Shown: positions 37,404 through 46,984 of the stretch, in pieces
How positions within the stretch are numbered: position 1 is the first letter of the stretch
Layout of the letters: the number at the start of each line of letters is the position of its first letter
Assembly (NCBI RefSeq): GCF_002002885.1
Contig: NZ_CP019510.1
Location: forward strand, 1 to 64,000
DNA length: 64,000 nt
Source of the DNA: Janthinobacterium sp. LM6
GTDB taxonomy: Bacteria; Pseudomonadota; Gammaproteobacteria; Burkholderiales; Burkholderiaceae_D
Direction of reading: 5' to 3'
The notes under the pieces: generated by a model
Told to the model about the DNA's origin: nothing
Databases searched by the model: none
The model's input: only the letters and a program-made list of their open reading frames with translations
Program-made: the position numbers and the translations under genes

Positions 37404-39737
37404 ATGGCAATCAAGAGCCGCAAACACGTCCAATCCCGTTTCAACCAGCACATCGGCGCCGCCCTGGCCGTGATGCTGCTGCCCGTTGCCGCCCAGGCGG
37501 CCGACCCGGCCGGCCAGAGCGCGCCCGCATCGCAGCAAACCCTGAACGAAATCAAGGTCGTGGGTTCCAAGGAAAATGATTTCAAGGCCGAAAAAGCCTC
37601 GTCGCCGAAATACACGGAAGAGCTGGTCAACACGCCGCAAACCATCGTCGTGATCAAGAAGGAATTGATCGAACAGCAAGGCGCGCTGACCCTGACGGAC
37701 GCGCTGCGCAACACGCCTGGTGTCGGTACTTTCTTCCTCGGTGAAAACGGCAACACGAACACGGGCGACGCCGTCTACATGCGCGGTTTCGATTCGTCCG
37801 GCAGCATCTATGTCGATGGCGTGCGCGACGTGGGTTCCATCTCGCGCGACGTCTTCAACATCGAACAGATCGACGTATTGAAGGGCCCGGCGGGCACCGA
37901 CAGCGGCCGCGGCTCGCCGACCGGTTCGATCAATCTGGTCAGCAAGACGGCCAGCATGGAAAACAAATTCAACTCGCTGCTGACGGCGGGCAGCGGCAAG
38001 CAGAAACGCGCCACGGCCGACTGGAACCGCATCCTCGACAGCGATACGGGCACGGCCTTGCGCCTGAACCTGATGACGCAGGACAGCGGCAACCCGGCAC
38101 GCGATGAAGTCAAGAACAAGCGCTGGGCCTTCGCGCCCACCGTCACCTTCGGCCTCGGCAAGCCGACGCGCATCACGGCCAGCTACCTGCACGTGGACCA
38201 GAACAACGTGCCCGACGGCGGCGTGCCGACCATCGGCTTGCCAGGCTACTCGACGCCGGACGTCCCAACGAAGGATCAACCGGTCATCCGCAGCTTCCTG
38301 AACGGCGCCGCCAGGGTCGATCCGAAGAATTTCTACGGTTCCACCTCGGACTACGACAAGGTCAAGGCCGACATGGGCACCTTGCGCATCGACCATGATT
38401 TCTCGCCCACCGTGCAAATTCAGAACACCACGCGCTATGGCAAGACCAAGCAGGATTACCTGCTGTCGGCCTTCATGGGCAGCACCGCCAACCTGAAGAC
38501 ACCGGTTACCACCGATCCGTCGACCTGGACCCTGGAGCGCTCGCTGCGCACCGTGAAGGACCAGGAAAACACGATCCTGACCAACCAGACCGTGGTCAGC
38601 GCGCAATTTGACACGGGCGTGCTGAAGCACTCCCTGGTGGCCGGCGCCGAGTTCACCAGCGAAAAACAGACCAACTACAGCTATGTGCCCGCCAGCCTGG
38701 GTACCTTGCCGGCAGCGAACCTGTACAAGCCGAATCCGCGCGACACCGTCACCGGCCACAACCCCGTGCGCAGCGGCGCCTTCACCGAAGGCGAAGTCAA
38801 CACGCAAAGCCTGTATGTGTTCGACACCATCAAGTTCGGCGACAAGTGGCTGTTCAACGGCGGCGTGCGTTTCGATCACTTCAACACCACGTATGACGCC
38901 GTCGCCCTGCAAGCAGCCGTGGCCAAGGACCAGGTGCAAAAACTGCCGGTCGGTACGCCAATTCCCACCCACCTGACGCTGGGCGACACCTTGGCCAACG
39001 GTAAGATCTCGGCCATGTACAAGCCGACGCCGGACAGCAGCGTGTACGCCTTGCTGGCCACGTCGAAAGCGCCACCTGGCGTCAACTTCGCCCTGAGCGC
39101 CGCCGCCAGCAGTGCGCAAAACCCGAACTATGACCCACAGGAAACCATCACCAAGGAAATCGGCACCAAGTGGGACTTCCTGAAGCAAAAACTGTCGCTG
39201 TCGGCCGCCGTCTACCAGACCACCGTCAAGAATGAAGTGGAGCAAGATCCTGTCATCTCGACCATTTATTATCAGACCGGCAAGAAGCGCGTGCAAGGCC
39301 TGGAACTGGGCGTGGTGGGCGAGATCATGCCGAACTGGCTGGTCAGCGCCGGCTATACGCGCATGAATACCAAGGTCGAGTCGAACAAGGTCTTCACGGC
39401 CAGCGGCGACAAGAGCCTCACCTACACGCCAAAACAGGCGTTCACCAGCTGGACTTCCTACACCCTGCCGTTCGGCCTGAAGATCGGCGGCGGCGCGCGT
39501 TATGTGGGTGAAATGCTGCGCGGCACCGATGGCGCCGTCGGCACGCCGGCCCGCGTGGATGCCTACTGGGTCTTCGACGCCATGGCAACGTATACCGTCA
39601 ACAAGAACCTCGACTTGCAGTTGAACGCCTACAACCTGGCCGACAAGACCTATGTGGCGGCCATCAACAAATCCGGCTTCCGCTACACCCCGGGCCAGCC
39701 CCGTTCGTTCAGCCTGACGGCGAATATCAAGTTCTAA
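37404..39737 (+). CDS. TonB-dependent siderophore receptor (Fiu/CirA-like)
   Basis: A 777-residue outer-membrane receptor. Signal peptide ends AAQAA; a TonB-box-like segment LNEIKVVG (about 48-55) precedes the plug domain (TPQTIVVIKKELIEQQGALT, YMRGFDSSGSIYVDGVRDVG, GPAGTDSGRGSPTGSINLVS), and a 22-strand barrel ends with aromatic F (FSLTANIKF). The plug resembles catecholate siderophore receptors such as Fiu. A Fur box precedes it and a strong terminator follows, so it is a single, iron-regulated gene. The exact siderophore is not decidable. Confidence 0.93.
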   Translation: MAIKSRKHVQSRFNQHIGAALAVMLLPVAAQAADPAGQSAPASQQTLNEIKVVGSKENDFKAEKASSPKYTEELVNTPQTIVVIKKELIEQQGALTLTDALRNTPGVGTFFLGENGNTNTGDAVYMRGFDSSGSIYVDGVRDVGSISRDVFNIEQIDVLKGPAGTDSGRGSPTGSINLVSKTASMENKFNSLLTAGSGKQKRATADWNRILDSDTGTALRLNLMTQDSGNPARDEVKNKRWAFAPTVTFGLGKPTRITASYLHVDQNNVPDGGVPTIGLPGYSTPDVPTKDQPVIRSFLNGAARVDPKNFYGSTSDYDKVKADMGTLRIDHDFSPTVQIQNTTRYGKTKQDYLLSAFMGSTANLKTPVTTDPSTWTLERSLRTVKDQENTILTNQTVVSAQFDTGVLKHSLVAGAEFTSEKQTNYSYVPASLGTLPAANLYKPNPRDTVTGHNPVRSGAFTEGEVNTQSLYVFDTIKFGDKWLFNGGVRFDHFNTTYDAVALQAAVAKDQVQKLPVGTPIPTHLTLGDTLANGKISAMYKPTPDSSVYALLATSKAPPGVNFALSAAASSAQNPNYDPQETITKEIGTKWDFLKQKLSLSAAVYQTTVKNEVEQDPVISTIYYQTGKKRVQGLELGVVGEIMPNWLVSAGYTRMNTKVESNKVFTASGDKSLTYTPKQAFTSWTSYTLPFGLKIGGGARYVGEMLRGTDGAVGTPARVDAYWVFDAMATYTVNKNLDLQLNAYNLADKTYVAAINKSGFRYTPGQPRSFSLTANIKF

Positions 39738-39757
39738 ACACGCATTGCGCCACATCA

Positions 39758-39782
39758 AGCCCCTCTTCGGAGGGGCTTTTTT
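39758..39782 (+). terminator. Intrinsic terminator of the TonB receptor
   Basis: Stem AGCCCCTC (39758-39765) / GAGGGGCT (39770-39777) with a TTCG tetraloop and a six-base T-run. Confidence 0.92.
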
Positions 39783-39880
39783 ATTGTCCTGATAATCTTA
39801 TCTTTTTAGCGTACCGCCACCCTGCCGTGACTAGCGTATGAAAAGTCATACAGCGATGGCCTGCCGCGTCCAATATTTCG

Positions 39881-39913
39881 CGCAAGCGTGCAAAGTTGCG
39901 ACATCTAAGCAAC
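39881..39913. promoter_or_regulatory. Candidate enhancer (DctD-type) binding sites
   Basis: Two overlapping inverted repeats: CGCAA (39881-39885) / TTGCG (39896-39900), and GTTGC (39895-39899) / GCAAC (39909-39913). They lie about 55-90 bases upstream of the candidate sigma-54 promoter, a usual distance for enhancer-binding proteins. The link to DctD is inferred from context alone. Confidence 0.35.
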
Positions 39914-39967
39914 AAAAAAGCTTCCTCAAATCAACAACTTAAGAAGTTAAGTCCCAAATTCCCATTT

Positions 39968-39984
39968 CAGGCATATCCTTTGCT
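39968..39984 (+). promoter_or_regulatory. Candidate sigma-54 (-24/-12) promoter
   Basis: CAGGCATATCCTTTGCT has GG at 39970-39971 and GC at 39982-39983 with exactly ten bases between, and retains GGCA and TTGCT of the consensus. The match is good at the essential positions and weaker at flanks. Expected transcription start is near 39995, giving a leader of about 117 bases. A sigma-54-dependent DctD-like activator is encoded 4.6 kb downstream. Confidence 0.5.
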
Positions 39985-40111
39985 ATGTACAGGTTTTGCT
40001 GCAAATAATCGCTGGCACGCAAGGGCTTGTTTTTGAGAAATATTGACTCCAAGCTTGAGTTGCTCGCTATCAATAATCCGCTCACAGCGGCGTTTCACCG
40101 GAGGAGTCAAA

Positions 40112-41425
40112 ATGAAAAAGAAACGGCCATTAACCCTGTACATCCTGATTGCCATGATCCTCGGCATTGCCGTGGGCTATGGATGCAACACCGCTTTCCC
40201 TGATGCCAAGCTCAGCGCTCAGATCGCTGGCAATATTTCCATCGTCACCGACGTCTTCCTGCGCCTGATCAAGATGATCATTGCGCTGCTGGTGTTCTCC
40301 ACCCTGACCGTCGGCATCGCCCACATGGGCGACGGCAAGACGGCGGGCCGCATCGGCCTGAAAGCCATGTGCTGGTTCGTGGTTGCCTCGCTGGTGTCGC
40401 TGGCGCTGGGCATGGTGCTGTCGAACCTGATGCAACTGGGAACCAACCTGGGTTTGCCATTGCCGGACATCCACGCGTCGACGAATCTGAAAACGGCCGC
40501 CTTCACCTTGAAAGATTTCTTCACGCACCTGGTGCCGAAGTCGCCGATCGAGGCCATGGCCAACAATGAAATCCTGCAAGTGCTGGTGTTCTCGATCTTC
40601 TTCGGCGGCGCACTGGCCGGCCTGGGCGAATCGGGCAAGACCCTGACGGCCGTCGTCGACCAGCTGGCGCAAGTCATGCTGCGCATCACCGGCACCATCA
40701 TGAACCTGGCCCCGCTGGCCGTGTTCGCCGCAATGGCTTCCGTCATCACCACCCACGGTCTGGGCGTGCTGGTCACGTTTGCCAAGTTCATGGGCGGCTT
40801 CTACGTAGGCCTGCTGTGCCTGTGGGCCCTGCTGATCGGCGCCGGCTTCGTCGTCATCGGCCCGCGCATCTTCAAACTCGTCGGCCTGATCCGCGAACCA
40901 TTCCTGCTGGCATTCTCGACGGCCAGCTCGGAAGCGGCCTATCCAAAACTGCTGACGGCGCTCGACCAGTTCGGCGTGGACCGCAAGATTTCCAGTTTTG
41001 TGTTGCCAATGGGCTACTCCTTCAACCTCGACGGTTCGATGATGTACTGCACCTTCGCCGTACTGTTCATTGCGCAAGCCTACGGCATCGACCTGTCGAT
41101 CGGCACCCAGATCACCATGCTGCTGCTGCTGATGCTGACCTCGAAAGGCATGGCCGGCGTGCCGCGCGCCTCGCTGGTGGTGATTGCCGCTACCCTGAAC
41201 CAGTTCAATATTCCGGAAGCGGGCTTGCTGCTGCTGATGGGCGTCGACCAATTCCTCGACATGGGCCGTTCGGCCACCAACGCGGTCGGCAATGCCGTCG
41301 CCACGGCCGTCGTCGCCAAGTGGGAAGGTGGCCTGGCCACCGAGGAAGAAGCCGCCGCGGCCAACGCGGCCAGCCTGAACACGGAAAGCCATTGGGGCGA
41401 AGCGGATCACGCTAGCAAAGCCTGA
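40112..41425 (+). CDS. Dicarboxylate/amino acid:cation symporter (DctA/GltP family)
   Basis: 437 residues of the DAACS family with eight helices and two re-entrant hairpins. Family motifs are visible: the serine-rich hairpin FSTASSEAAYPKLLTALDQF, GYSFNLDGSMMYCTFAVLF, and the late RSATNAVGNAVATAVVAKWE motif. It imports C4-dicarboxylates or acidic amino acids with protons or sodium; the DctB/DctD-like pair downstream favours C4-dicarboxylates. GGAGGAGTC precedes the ATG at 40112. A longer upstream reading is non-coding leader. Confidence 0.9.
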   Translation: MKKKRPLTLYILIAMILGIAVGYGCNTAFPDAKLSAQIAGNISIVTDVFLRLIKMIIALLVFSTLTVGIAHMGDGKTAGRIGLKAMCWFVVASLVSLALGMVLSNLMQLGTNLGLPLPDIHASTNLKTAAFTLKDFFTHLVPKSPIEAMANNEILQVLVFSIFFGGALAGLGESGKTLTAVVDQLAQVMLRITGTIMNLAPLAVFAAMASVITTHGLGVLVTFAKFMGGFYVGLLCLWALLIGAGFVVIGPRIFKLVGLIREPFLLAFSTASSEAAYPKLLTALDQFGVDRKISSFVLPMGYSFNLDGSMMYCTFAVLFIAQAYGIDLSIGTQITMLLLLMLTSKGMAGVPRASLVVIAATLNQFNIPEAGLLLLMGVDQFLDMGRSATNAVGNAVATAVVAKWEGGLATEEEAAAANAASLNTESHWGEADHASKA

Positions 41426-41432
41426 TAGCGCC

Positions 41433-41462
41433 ATGGCCCGCCACAAGCGGGCCATTTATTTG
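41433..41462 (+). terminator. Probable terminator after the symporter
   Basis: Stem ATGGCCCGC (41433-41441) / GCGGGCCAT (41447-41455), loop CACAA, followed by an imperfect T-rich tail TTATTTGTT. Confidence 0.75.
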
Positions 41463-41533
41463 TTGTCGATGTTGAGTAACAAGCAGTCAGGTAGTGCGAT
41501 CAGTAGTCATTCCAACTTATTAGAGAGATTTTC

Positions 41534-42526
41534 ATGAAAAAAGTCCTGTTTACCCTGCTGACCCTCGGCGCAGCCTCCACCGGCGCCATGGCCCAATCGA
41601 GCGTGACCATCTACGGCGTGGCTGACGCCGGCCTGGTGTTCGACAAGGATGCGGCTGGAGACCGCCTGAACCGCGTCGCTTCCGGCGTCGCTTCCGGCTC
41701 GCGCATCGGCTTCAAGGGCAAGGAAGACCTGGGCGGCGGCCTGGCCGCTACCTTCGTGCTGGAAAGCGGTTTCAATATCGACACCGGCACCTCGGGCCAG
41801 GGCGGCCTGCTGTTCGGCCGCCAGGCCTATGTCGGCCTGACCGGCAGCGCCGGCGCCGTCACCCTGGGCCGCCAATATTCCCCGTACTACCTGGCCCTGC
41901 GCGACGTGGCCGATCCGTTCGTCATCGGCCTGGCCGGCACGGCATCGAACCTGATGGTGACGAATATCCGCGTCGATAACATGGTGCAATACACGACGCC
42001 GACCTGGAGCAAGCTGTCGGCCGACCTGGCGTATGGCTTTGGCGAAGTAGCCGGCGACAATGCGAAAAACCGCAGCATGGGCGGCGCCGTCCACTACATC
42101 GACGGTCCGCTGAACGTGACCCTGACGCACCACCGCAAGGAAAATGCGCTGGCGACCCAGCAAACGCGCAACACCCTGCTGGCCACGCGCTATGACTTTG
42201 GCGTGCTGCAAGGCAACTTCGGCTACGCCGACAACCGCGCCCTCGACAACAGCAAGAGCAACGACATCCTGGTCGGTTTCAGCGCCCCGTTCGGCGCCAC
42301 CAAGCTGGTCGCGTCCTACATCCGCCACAACGACAAGAGCAATGCCAACCGTGACGCCCAGCAATGGGCCATCGGCGCCTTCTACGCCCTGTCCAAGCGC
42401 AGCGACCTGTACACCGGTTACGGCCACATCAGCAACAAGAACGGCGCCACCTTCGTCGTCGGCAATGCCACGGACAATGGCACCGGCAACAGCGGTTTCA
42501 ACCTGGGCATGCGCCACACGTTCTAA
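41534..42526 (+). CDS. Gram-negative trimeric porin
   Basis: 330 residues with signal peptide MKKVLFTLLTLGAASTGAMA before QSSVTIYGVADAG, the typical N-terminus of betaproteobacterial porins (Omp32/OpcP type), and a C-terminal GMRHTF ending in the phenylalanine used for Bam recognition. The barrel has 16 strands by family. It lies between the symporter and the dct regulators on the same strand; outer-membrane entry of organic acids would suit, as Omp32 is anion selective, but this is inference. Confidence 0.93.
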   Translation: MKKVLFTLLTLGAASTGAMAQSSVTIYGVADAGLVFDKDAAGDRLNRVASGVASGSRIGFKGKEDLGGGLAATFVLESGFNIDTGTSGQGGLLFGRQAYVGLTGSAGAVTLGRQYSPYYLALRDVADPFVIGLAGTASNLMVTNIRVDNMVQYTTPTWSKLSADLAYGFGEVAGDNAKNRSMGGAVHYIDGPLNVTLTHHRKENALATQQTRNTLLATRYDFGVLQGNFGYADNRALDNSKSNDILVGFSAPFGATKLVASYIRHNDKSNANRDAQQWAIGAFYALSKRSDLYTGYGHISNKNGATFVVGNATDNGTGNSGFNLGMRHTF

Positions 42527-42527
42527 G

Positions 42528-42647
42528 GACGTCGGCCAAAATCTACTGCGCGGCGCGCTTTGCGGCCGGCGATGCTCACCGTACTAAAGTACGGTGAGCA
42601 TCGCCGGCCACAAATCACTGCCGCTCGCTACGATTTTGTCGGACGTC
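42528..42647. repeat. Dispersed intergenic inverted repeat, copy C (near-perfect)
   Basis: Begins two bases after the porin stop. Outer arms GACGTCGGCCAAAATC (42528-42543) and GATTTTGTCGGACGTC (42632-42647) pair imperfectly; the centre is a perfect 22-base-arm hairpin (42564-42585 with 42588-42609, two-base loop). The copies at 184-294 and 26691-26826 share its blocks. Such a long perfect stem would be a very stable RNA hairpin and the DNA may extrude as a cruciform. It is followed by the porin terminator. Confidence 0.8.
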
Positions 42648-42681
42648 GAAAGGTCCGTGAAATAAATGCGTAAATGCGCAG

Positions 42682-42712
42682 GCCGCCGGATGCATGTCCG
42701 GCGGCTTTTTTT
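42682..42712 (+). terminator. Intrinsic terminator between porin and dctB
   Basis: Stem GCCGCCGGA (42682-42690) / TCCGGCGGC (42697-42705), loop TGCATG, followed by seven T. It lies 155 bases after the porin stop, beyond the inverted repeat, so the repeat is likely in the porin 3' untranslated region. Confidence 0.9.
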
Positions 42713-42770
42713 ATGTTGAGACACATCAAGATGCGATACTGTGGGTTCTTGCAAGTTGGCAGCTGATTTT

Positions 42771-44681
42771 ATGAATAGCAGTACTACGAAACCCTCCCTT
42801 TCCTGGCGCCAGCGCCTGTCGCAACGGTCGGGCCGCGAAACGCTGGCCTGGGGCGTGGTGCTGGCCGCCTGTCTGGCCACCGTCTGGCTCGTGTATTTCT
42901 GGACCGAGCGCATCGCCATCGGCAAGCTGCAGGCCAGCGGCGCGCAGCGCCTCGAGGTGTATGTCAGCAGTCTGGAAAATGCACTGGAAAAATACGATTT
43001 CCTGCCCAAGACGCTGGAGCTGAACCGCGACGTCATCCGCCTGCTGCAGCATCCGGAAGACCCGGTGCTGGTCGATACGGTCAACCATTACCTCGAGCAA
43101 ATGAATGCCCAGGCGAAATCGTCGACCATCTTCATCAGCAACCTCGACGGCAACACGCGGGCCGCCAGCAACTGGCAGCAGCCCGATAGCTTTATTGGCG
43201 ACAATATTTCATTCCGTCCCTACGCCCAGGATGCGCTGCGCGGCACGCCGGGGCGTTTTTATGGCGTGGGCACGACGCGGCTTGAGCCCGGCTACTTCTT
43301 TGCCCACGGCATCTACCAGAATGGCCACATGCTGGGCCTGGCAACGGTGAAGGTGAACCTGGAAACCCTGGAAAAACGCTGGGTGCAGGGCGCCGACAAG
43401 GTCATGCTGGCCGATGAGCACGGCGTGATCTTCCTCAGTTCCATGGCGGACTGGAAGTACAAAACCCTGGCACCGCTGTCGCCCGCCATCGTCGAAGAAC
43501 TCAACCGCACGCGCCAGTATTATTCGAAGCAGCTGGCAGCCATCCCCTTCGTTTCCGACCGCCAACTGGGCAATGGGGCGCGCGTGATCAGCGTGCGCGA
43601 ACAGGAACACGCCGACACGCCGCCGAAGATCAGCTCCAGCGTCATGACGCAGATCAAGCTCAAGTCGCCGCAAGGCTGGACGTTCATTTATCTGTCCGAT
43701 CTGGCGCAGGCCAAGGCCAGCGCGCGCGCCGCAGCCGCCTTCTCCTGCGTGCTGCTGGGCTTTTTCATGCTGCTGTTCTTTTACCTGCGCCAGCGCCGCG
43801 CGGCCGTGGCGCAAAAATTGCGCGCCCGCGAAGATCTGCAACATGCGTACGACAACCTGGAAGCCATGGTCGAGGAACGCACGTCGGAACTCAATGCCAT
43901 GACGCAAAGCCTGAGCCAGGAAATCGACGTGCGCAGCAAGGCCGAGCAAAAACTCCACATCACGCAAAACGAACTGTTTCAAGCTGGCAAGATGGCCGTG
44001 CTGGGGCAAATGTCCGCCAGCATCACGCATGAACTCAACCAGCCGCTGACGGCGCTGCGCACCATGTCCGACAATGCCGTCATCCTGCTGGAACGCGGAC
44101 GGCTCGACGACGCGCGGCGCAACCTGGCGAAGATCTCGCAAATTGCGGCCAGGATGGGGACCATTACGGGCCAATTGAAGATTTTTGCGCGCAAGTCGAC
44201 CACCAGCCTGACCTCCGTCTCGATCCCCACGGCGATCAGCAACGCCCTGTTCCTCGTCGAACGCCGGCTGCAGGTGGAAAATGTGCGTTTTACTTTGCAA
44301 CTGCCGCCCGAAGACATCTTCGCCATGTGCGAAAGCAACCGCCTGGAACAGGTGCTGGTGAACCTGTACGCCAACGCGCTCGACGCCATGAACGGCAGCG
44401 ACGTGCGCAGCCTGCGCGTGGCCGTCGAATGCACGCCGGAGCACGTGCTGATCCACGTGGCCGACACGGGACCGGGCCTGTCGACGGAAGTGTGCGAACA
44501 CCTGTTCGAACCGTTCTTCACAACAAAACCGCAAGGACTGGGACTGGGACTGGGGCTGGCCATTTCCGAACAGATCACGCGCCAGTTCGGCGGCGTGCTG
44601 CGCGCCGAAAACGCCCCCGGCGGCGGCGCCGTCTTCACCATCGAACTACAGATTGCAACGCAGGAGGAAAAACATGTTTGA
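42771..44681 (+). CDS. dctB: C4-dicarboxylate sensor histidine kinase (DctB-like)
   Basis: A 636-residue kinase. Membrane helix (about 25-45), a large periplasmic double-PDC/Cache domain (SSTIFISNLDGNTRAASNWQ, FYGVGTTRLEPGYFFAHGIY), second helix (about 318-338), coiled coil, H-box SASITHELNQPLTALRTMSD, N-box LVNLYANALDAMNG and G-boxes DTGPGLS and GLGLGLGLAISEQI. SITHELNQPL is typical of DctB/NtrB-like kinases. DctB senses succinate, malate or fumarate in the periplasm. Start at ATG 42771; an upstream GTG would add ten residues. The end overlaps dctD by eight bases. Confidence 0.9.
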   Translation: MNSSTTKPSLSWRQRLSQRSGRETLAWGVVLAACLATVWLVYFWTERIAIGKLQASGAQRLEVYVSSLENALEKYDFLPKTLELNRDVIRLLQHPEDPVLVDTVNHYLEQMNAQAKSSTIFISNLDGNTRAASNWQQPDSFIGDNISFRPYAQDALRGTPGRFYGVGTTRLEPGYFFAHGIYQNGHMLGLATVKVNLETLEKRWVQGADKVMLADEHGVIFLSSMADWKYKTLAPLSPAIVEELNRTRQYYSKQLAAIPFVSDRQLGNGARVISVREQEHADTPPKISSSVMTQIKLKSPQGWTFIYLSDLAQAKASARAAAAFSCVLLGFFMLLFFYLRQRRAAVAQKLRAREDLQHAYDNLEAMVEERTSELNAMTQSLSQEIDVRSKAEQKLHITQNELFQAGKMAVLGQMSASITHELNQPLTALRTMSDNAVILLERGRLDDARRNLAKISQIAARMGTITGQLKIFARKSTTSLTSVSIPTAISNALFLVERRLQVENVRFTLQLPPEDIFAMCESNRLEQVLVNLYANALDAMNGSDVRSLRVAVECTPEHVLIHVADTGPGLSTEVCEHLFEPFFTTKPQGLGLGLGLAISEQITRQFGGVLRAENAPGGGAVFTIELQIATQEEKHV

Positions 44682-46017
44682 CGGCTTGAAGGTCTTGCTG
44701 GTCGAGGACGACCCCACCGTACGCGAAGGCAGCGAGCAGGCACTGCAGCTGGCCGGCCTGGACGTGTTGGCGTTTCACTCGGCCGAGCTGGCCTATAAAC
44801 TGCTGACGCCGGATTTCCCCGGCATCGTCGTCAGCGACGTGCGCCTGCCCGGCATGAGCGGCCTGGAATTGCTGCAAGCGGTCAAGACGCTCGACGCCAA
44901 CCTGCCCGTGATCCTCGTCACGGGCCACGGCGACATCACGATGGCCGTGCACGCCATGCGCACGGGCGCCTACGATTTCATCGAAAAGCCGTATTCGTCC
45001 GAGCAACTGGTCGACGTGATCCTGCGCGCGCTGGAAACGCGGCGCCTGACCCTGGAAGTGCACAGCCTGCGCCGCCAGCTCGAGGACGGCGGCGGCATCG
45101 AAGCGCGTTTATTAGGCAATTCGGTGGCGATGCGCGACATACGGCGCCTGATACTCGACGTTGCCGACGAACCGGCCGACGTGCTGATCTATGGCGACAC
45201 GGGCACGGGCAAGGAAATGGTGGCCCGCTGCCTGCATGACTTCAGCCACCGCCGCAAGCACAACTTCGTTGCCGTCAACTGCGGCGCGATTCCCGAAAGC
45301 ATATTCGAAAGCGAAGTGTTCGGCCACGAACCGGGCGCGTTTACGGGCGCGGCCAAGCGCCAGGTGGGCAAGATCGAGCACGCGGATCAAGGCACGTTTT
45401 TCCTCGACGAAATCGAATCGCTGCCCCTGTCCCTGCAAGTCAAATTGCTGCGCGTGCTGCAGGAACGCTATATCGAGCGCCTGGGCTCGAACGTGCCCAC
45501 GCCCGTCGACGTGCGCGTCATCGCGGCGGCCAAGCTGGACCTGGAAGACTTGTCGCAGCAACAGAAATTCCGCAGCGACCTGTACTACCGCCTGAATCTG
45601 ATCGTGCTGCATCTGCCGCCGCTGCGCGAACGGCGCGAGGACATTCCCATCCTGTTCGAACACTTCGTGCTGGCCGCCGCCGCCCGCTACAACCGCGCCG
45701 CGCCCGTCGTCTCCAGCGCGCAGATGCGCAACCTGATGGCCCACTCCTGGCCCGGCAATGTGCGCGAGCTGCGCAATATCGCCGACCGCTTCGTGCTGGG
45801 TATCGCCGGCGGCGCCTCGAGCCTGCTGGCGGCCGGACTGGCCAGCCCGCTGTCGCTGGCGGAGCAGGTCAACGGCTTCGAACGCGCACTGATCGAACAG
45901 GAACTGCGCGCATATTCCGGCAACGTCAGCGAAGTGAGCGCAGTGCTCGGCTTGCCGAAGCAAACCTTGTACCACAAGATGCAGAAGTACAACCTGGTGG
46001 CCGAAGAGTTCCGCTGA
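44674..46017 (+). CDS. dctD: Sigma-54-dependent response regulator (DctD-like)
   Basis: 447 residues with three domains: receiver ([13 protein letters not shown], phosphoacceptor in [15 protein letters not shown]), sigma-54 AAA+ domain with Walker [17 protein letters not shown], the sigma-54 contact loop [20 protein letters not shown], and Walker [13 protein letters not shown], and a Fis-type HTH ([20 protein letters not shown]). Ribosome binding site AGGAGG lies inside the dctB end; the genes overlap by eight bases. Paired with the DctB-like kinase it should activate a sigma-54 promoter, for which a candidate lies before the symporter gene. Confidence 0.93.
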   Translation: MFDGLKVLLVEDDPTVREGSEQALQLAGLDVLAFHSAELAYKLLTPDFPGIVVSDVRLPGMSGLELLQAVKTLDANLPVILVTGHGDITMAVHAMRTGAYDFIEKPYSSEQLVDVILRALETRRLTLEVHSLRRQLEDGGGIEARLLGNSVAMRDIRRLILDVADEPADVLIYGDTGTGKEMVARCLHDFSHRRKHNFVAVNCGAIPESIFESEVFGHEPGAFTGAAKRQVGKIEHADQGTFFLDEIESLPLSLQVKLLRVLQERYIERLGSNVPTPVDVRVIAAAKLDLEDLSQQQKFRSDLYYRLNLIVLHLPPLRERREDIPILFEHFVLAAAARYNRAAPVVSSAQMRNLMAHSWPGNVRELRNIADRFVLGIAGGASSLLAAGLASPLSLAEQVNGFERALIEQELRAYSGNVSEVSAVLGLPKQTLYHKMQKYNLVAEEFR

Positions 46018-46755
46018 TCAGCCGACCCGGCCCGTGCGCAAGGGCGTGACCCAGTCGGGCCGCCCGTTCGCCAGCGCCAGCCGGGCCGCCTTTTCCCAGT
46101 CATATGCGACGGCGTGCAACTGCGCCGTCCAGGCACCATCGGCGCCCTGTTCGGCGATGGCATAGCGCGCATGCGGCGTGCCGTTTTCCATCACGTGCGG
46201 ATAACCATGGTCGTCGTCGTAGGCTTGCAAGCCCACGCTGCCCGGATTGACGACCAGCCGGCCATCGGGCAAGCGCACCTGGCGCGGCATGTGCGTGTGG
46301 CCGCACAGGATCAAGGCCGCATCCGTCGTCCCGGCGCGTTCGGCCACCTCGTCCGGCGAGGCGGCGCGGCTGCCTTGCGGCGTGACGCTGTCGAGAAAAT
46401 ACACGAGATCGCTTTGCGGCGTGCCGTGCACGAGCAGCACATCCTTGCGCAAGCGCAAGGTGGCAGGCAGCGCATTGATCCACGCGAGTTGTTCAGGCAG
46501 CAGTTGCGCGCGCGCAAAGGCGTCCGACACGCCCATGCGGGCCGGGTCGCCGAACAATTGCCGCTCGTGATTGCCGCGGATGGTGGGCAAATCCAGCCCC
46601 ATCAGGCGCGCCGCCGTGGCGCGCGGCTGCAGATGGCCCGAAACGATATCGCCGAGGTTGACGATCATGTCCACGCCACGCAGGGCGATGTCGGCCAGCA
46701 CGGCCTCGAGCGCATCGAGGTTGCCGTGAATATCGGAAATGGCGGCAATTTTCAT
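46018..46755 (-). CDS. Metallophosphoesterase
   Basis: 245 residues of the calcineurin-like phosphoesterase superfamily: metal motifs AISDIHGNLDALEAVL, NLGDIVSGH, IRGNHERQL, LVHGTPQSD and GHTHMPRQV are all present. The compact YfcE/Apah-like layout suggests a small phosphodiesterase or phosphatase; the substrate is unknown. Starts MKIAAISDIHGN. Its stop codon abuts the dctD stop with no gap (convergent). Confidence 0.9.
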   Translation of the reverse strand: MKIAAISDIHGNLDALEAVLADIALRGVDMIVNLGDIVSGHLQPRATAARLMGLDLPTIRGNHERQLFGDPARMGVSDAFARAQLLPEQLAWINALPATLRLRKDVLLVHGTPQSDLVYFLDSVTPQGSRAASPDEVAERAGTTDAALILCGHTHMPRQVRLPDGRLVVNPGSVGLQAYDDDHGYPHVMENGTPHARYAIAEQGADGAWTAQLHAVAYDWEKAARLALANGRPDWVTPLRTGRVG

Positions 46756-46984
46756 GCGGTGTCTCCTCCTCGTACACACCATTCTGCCCGCGTTCCCCCT
46801 TGCAGGCAAGGCCGGCAGGTGTACCAGCTCTTACACACGGTAGGACAAATCCGACGGGAATTTGCGCCGTGCGGCTACGTGATCTAAATGTCACAGTTGC
46901 TACCATTTCCTCATTGCATTACCGCATAACGCCAGCCGCCCCGAAGCCGCGGCAGTTTTTCACTTTATCTTGAGGAGTAGCCCC

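Larger units (their letters stand above)
39783..40111. other. 329-base spacer upstream of the dicarboxylate symporter
   Basis: No gene is visible. It holds a candidate sigma-54 promoter (39968-39984), overlapping inverted repeats at 39881-39913 that could be activator sites, and a palindrome ACTTAA-GAAG-TTAAGT at 39937-39952. A long regulatory leader is expected for a symporter controlled by a distant enhancer-binding protein. Confidence 0.6.

Noticed and set aside
40013..40030. TGGCACG before the symporter as a sigma-54 promoter
   Set aside because: The GG to GC distance is nine bases instead of ten, which normally abolishes sigma-54 recognition; the site at 39968-39984 has correct spacing.
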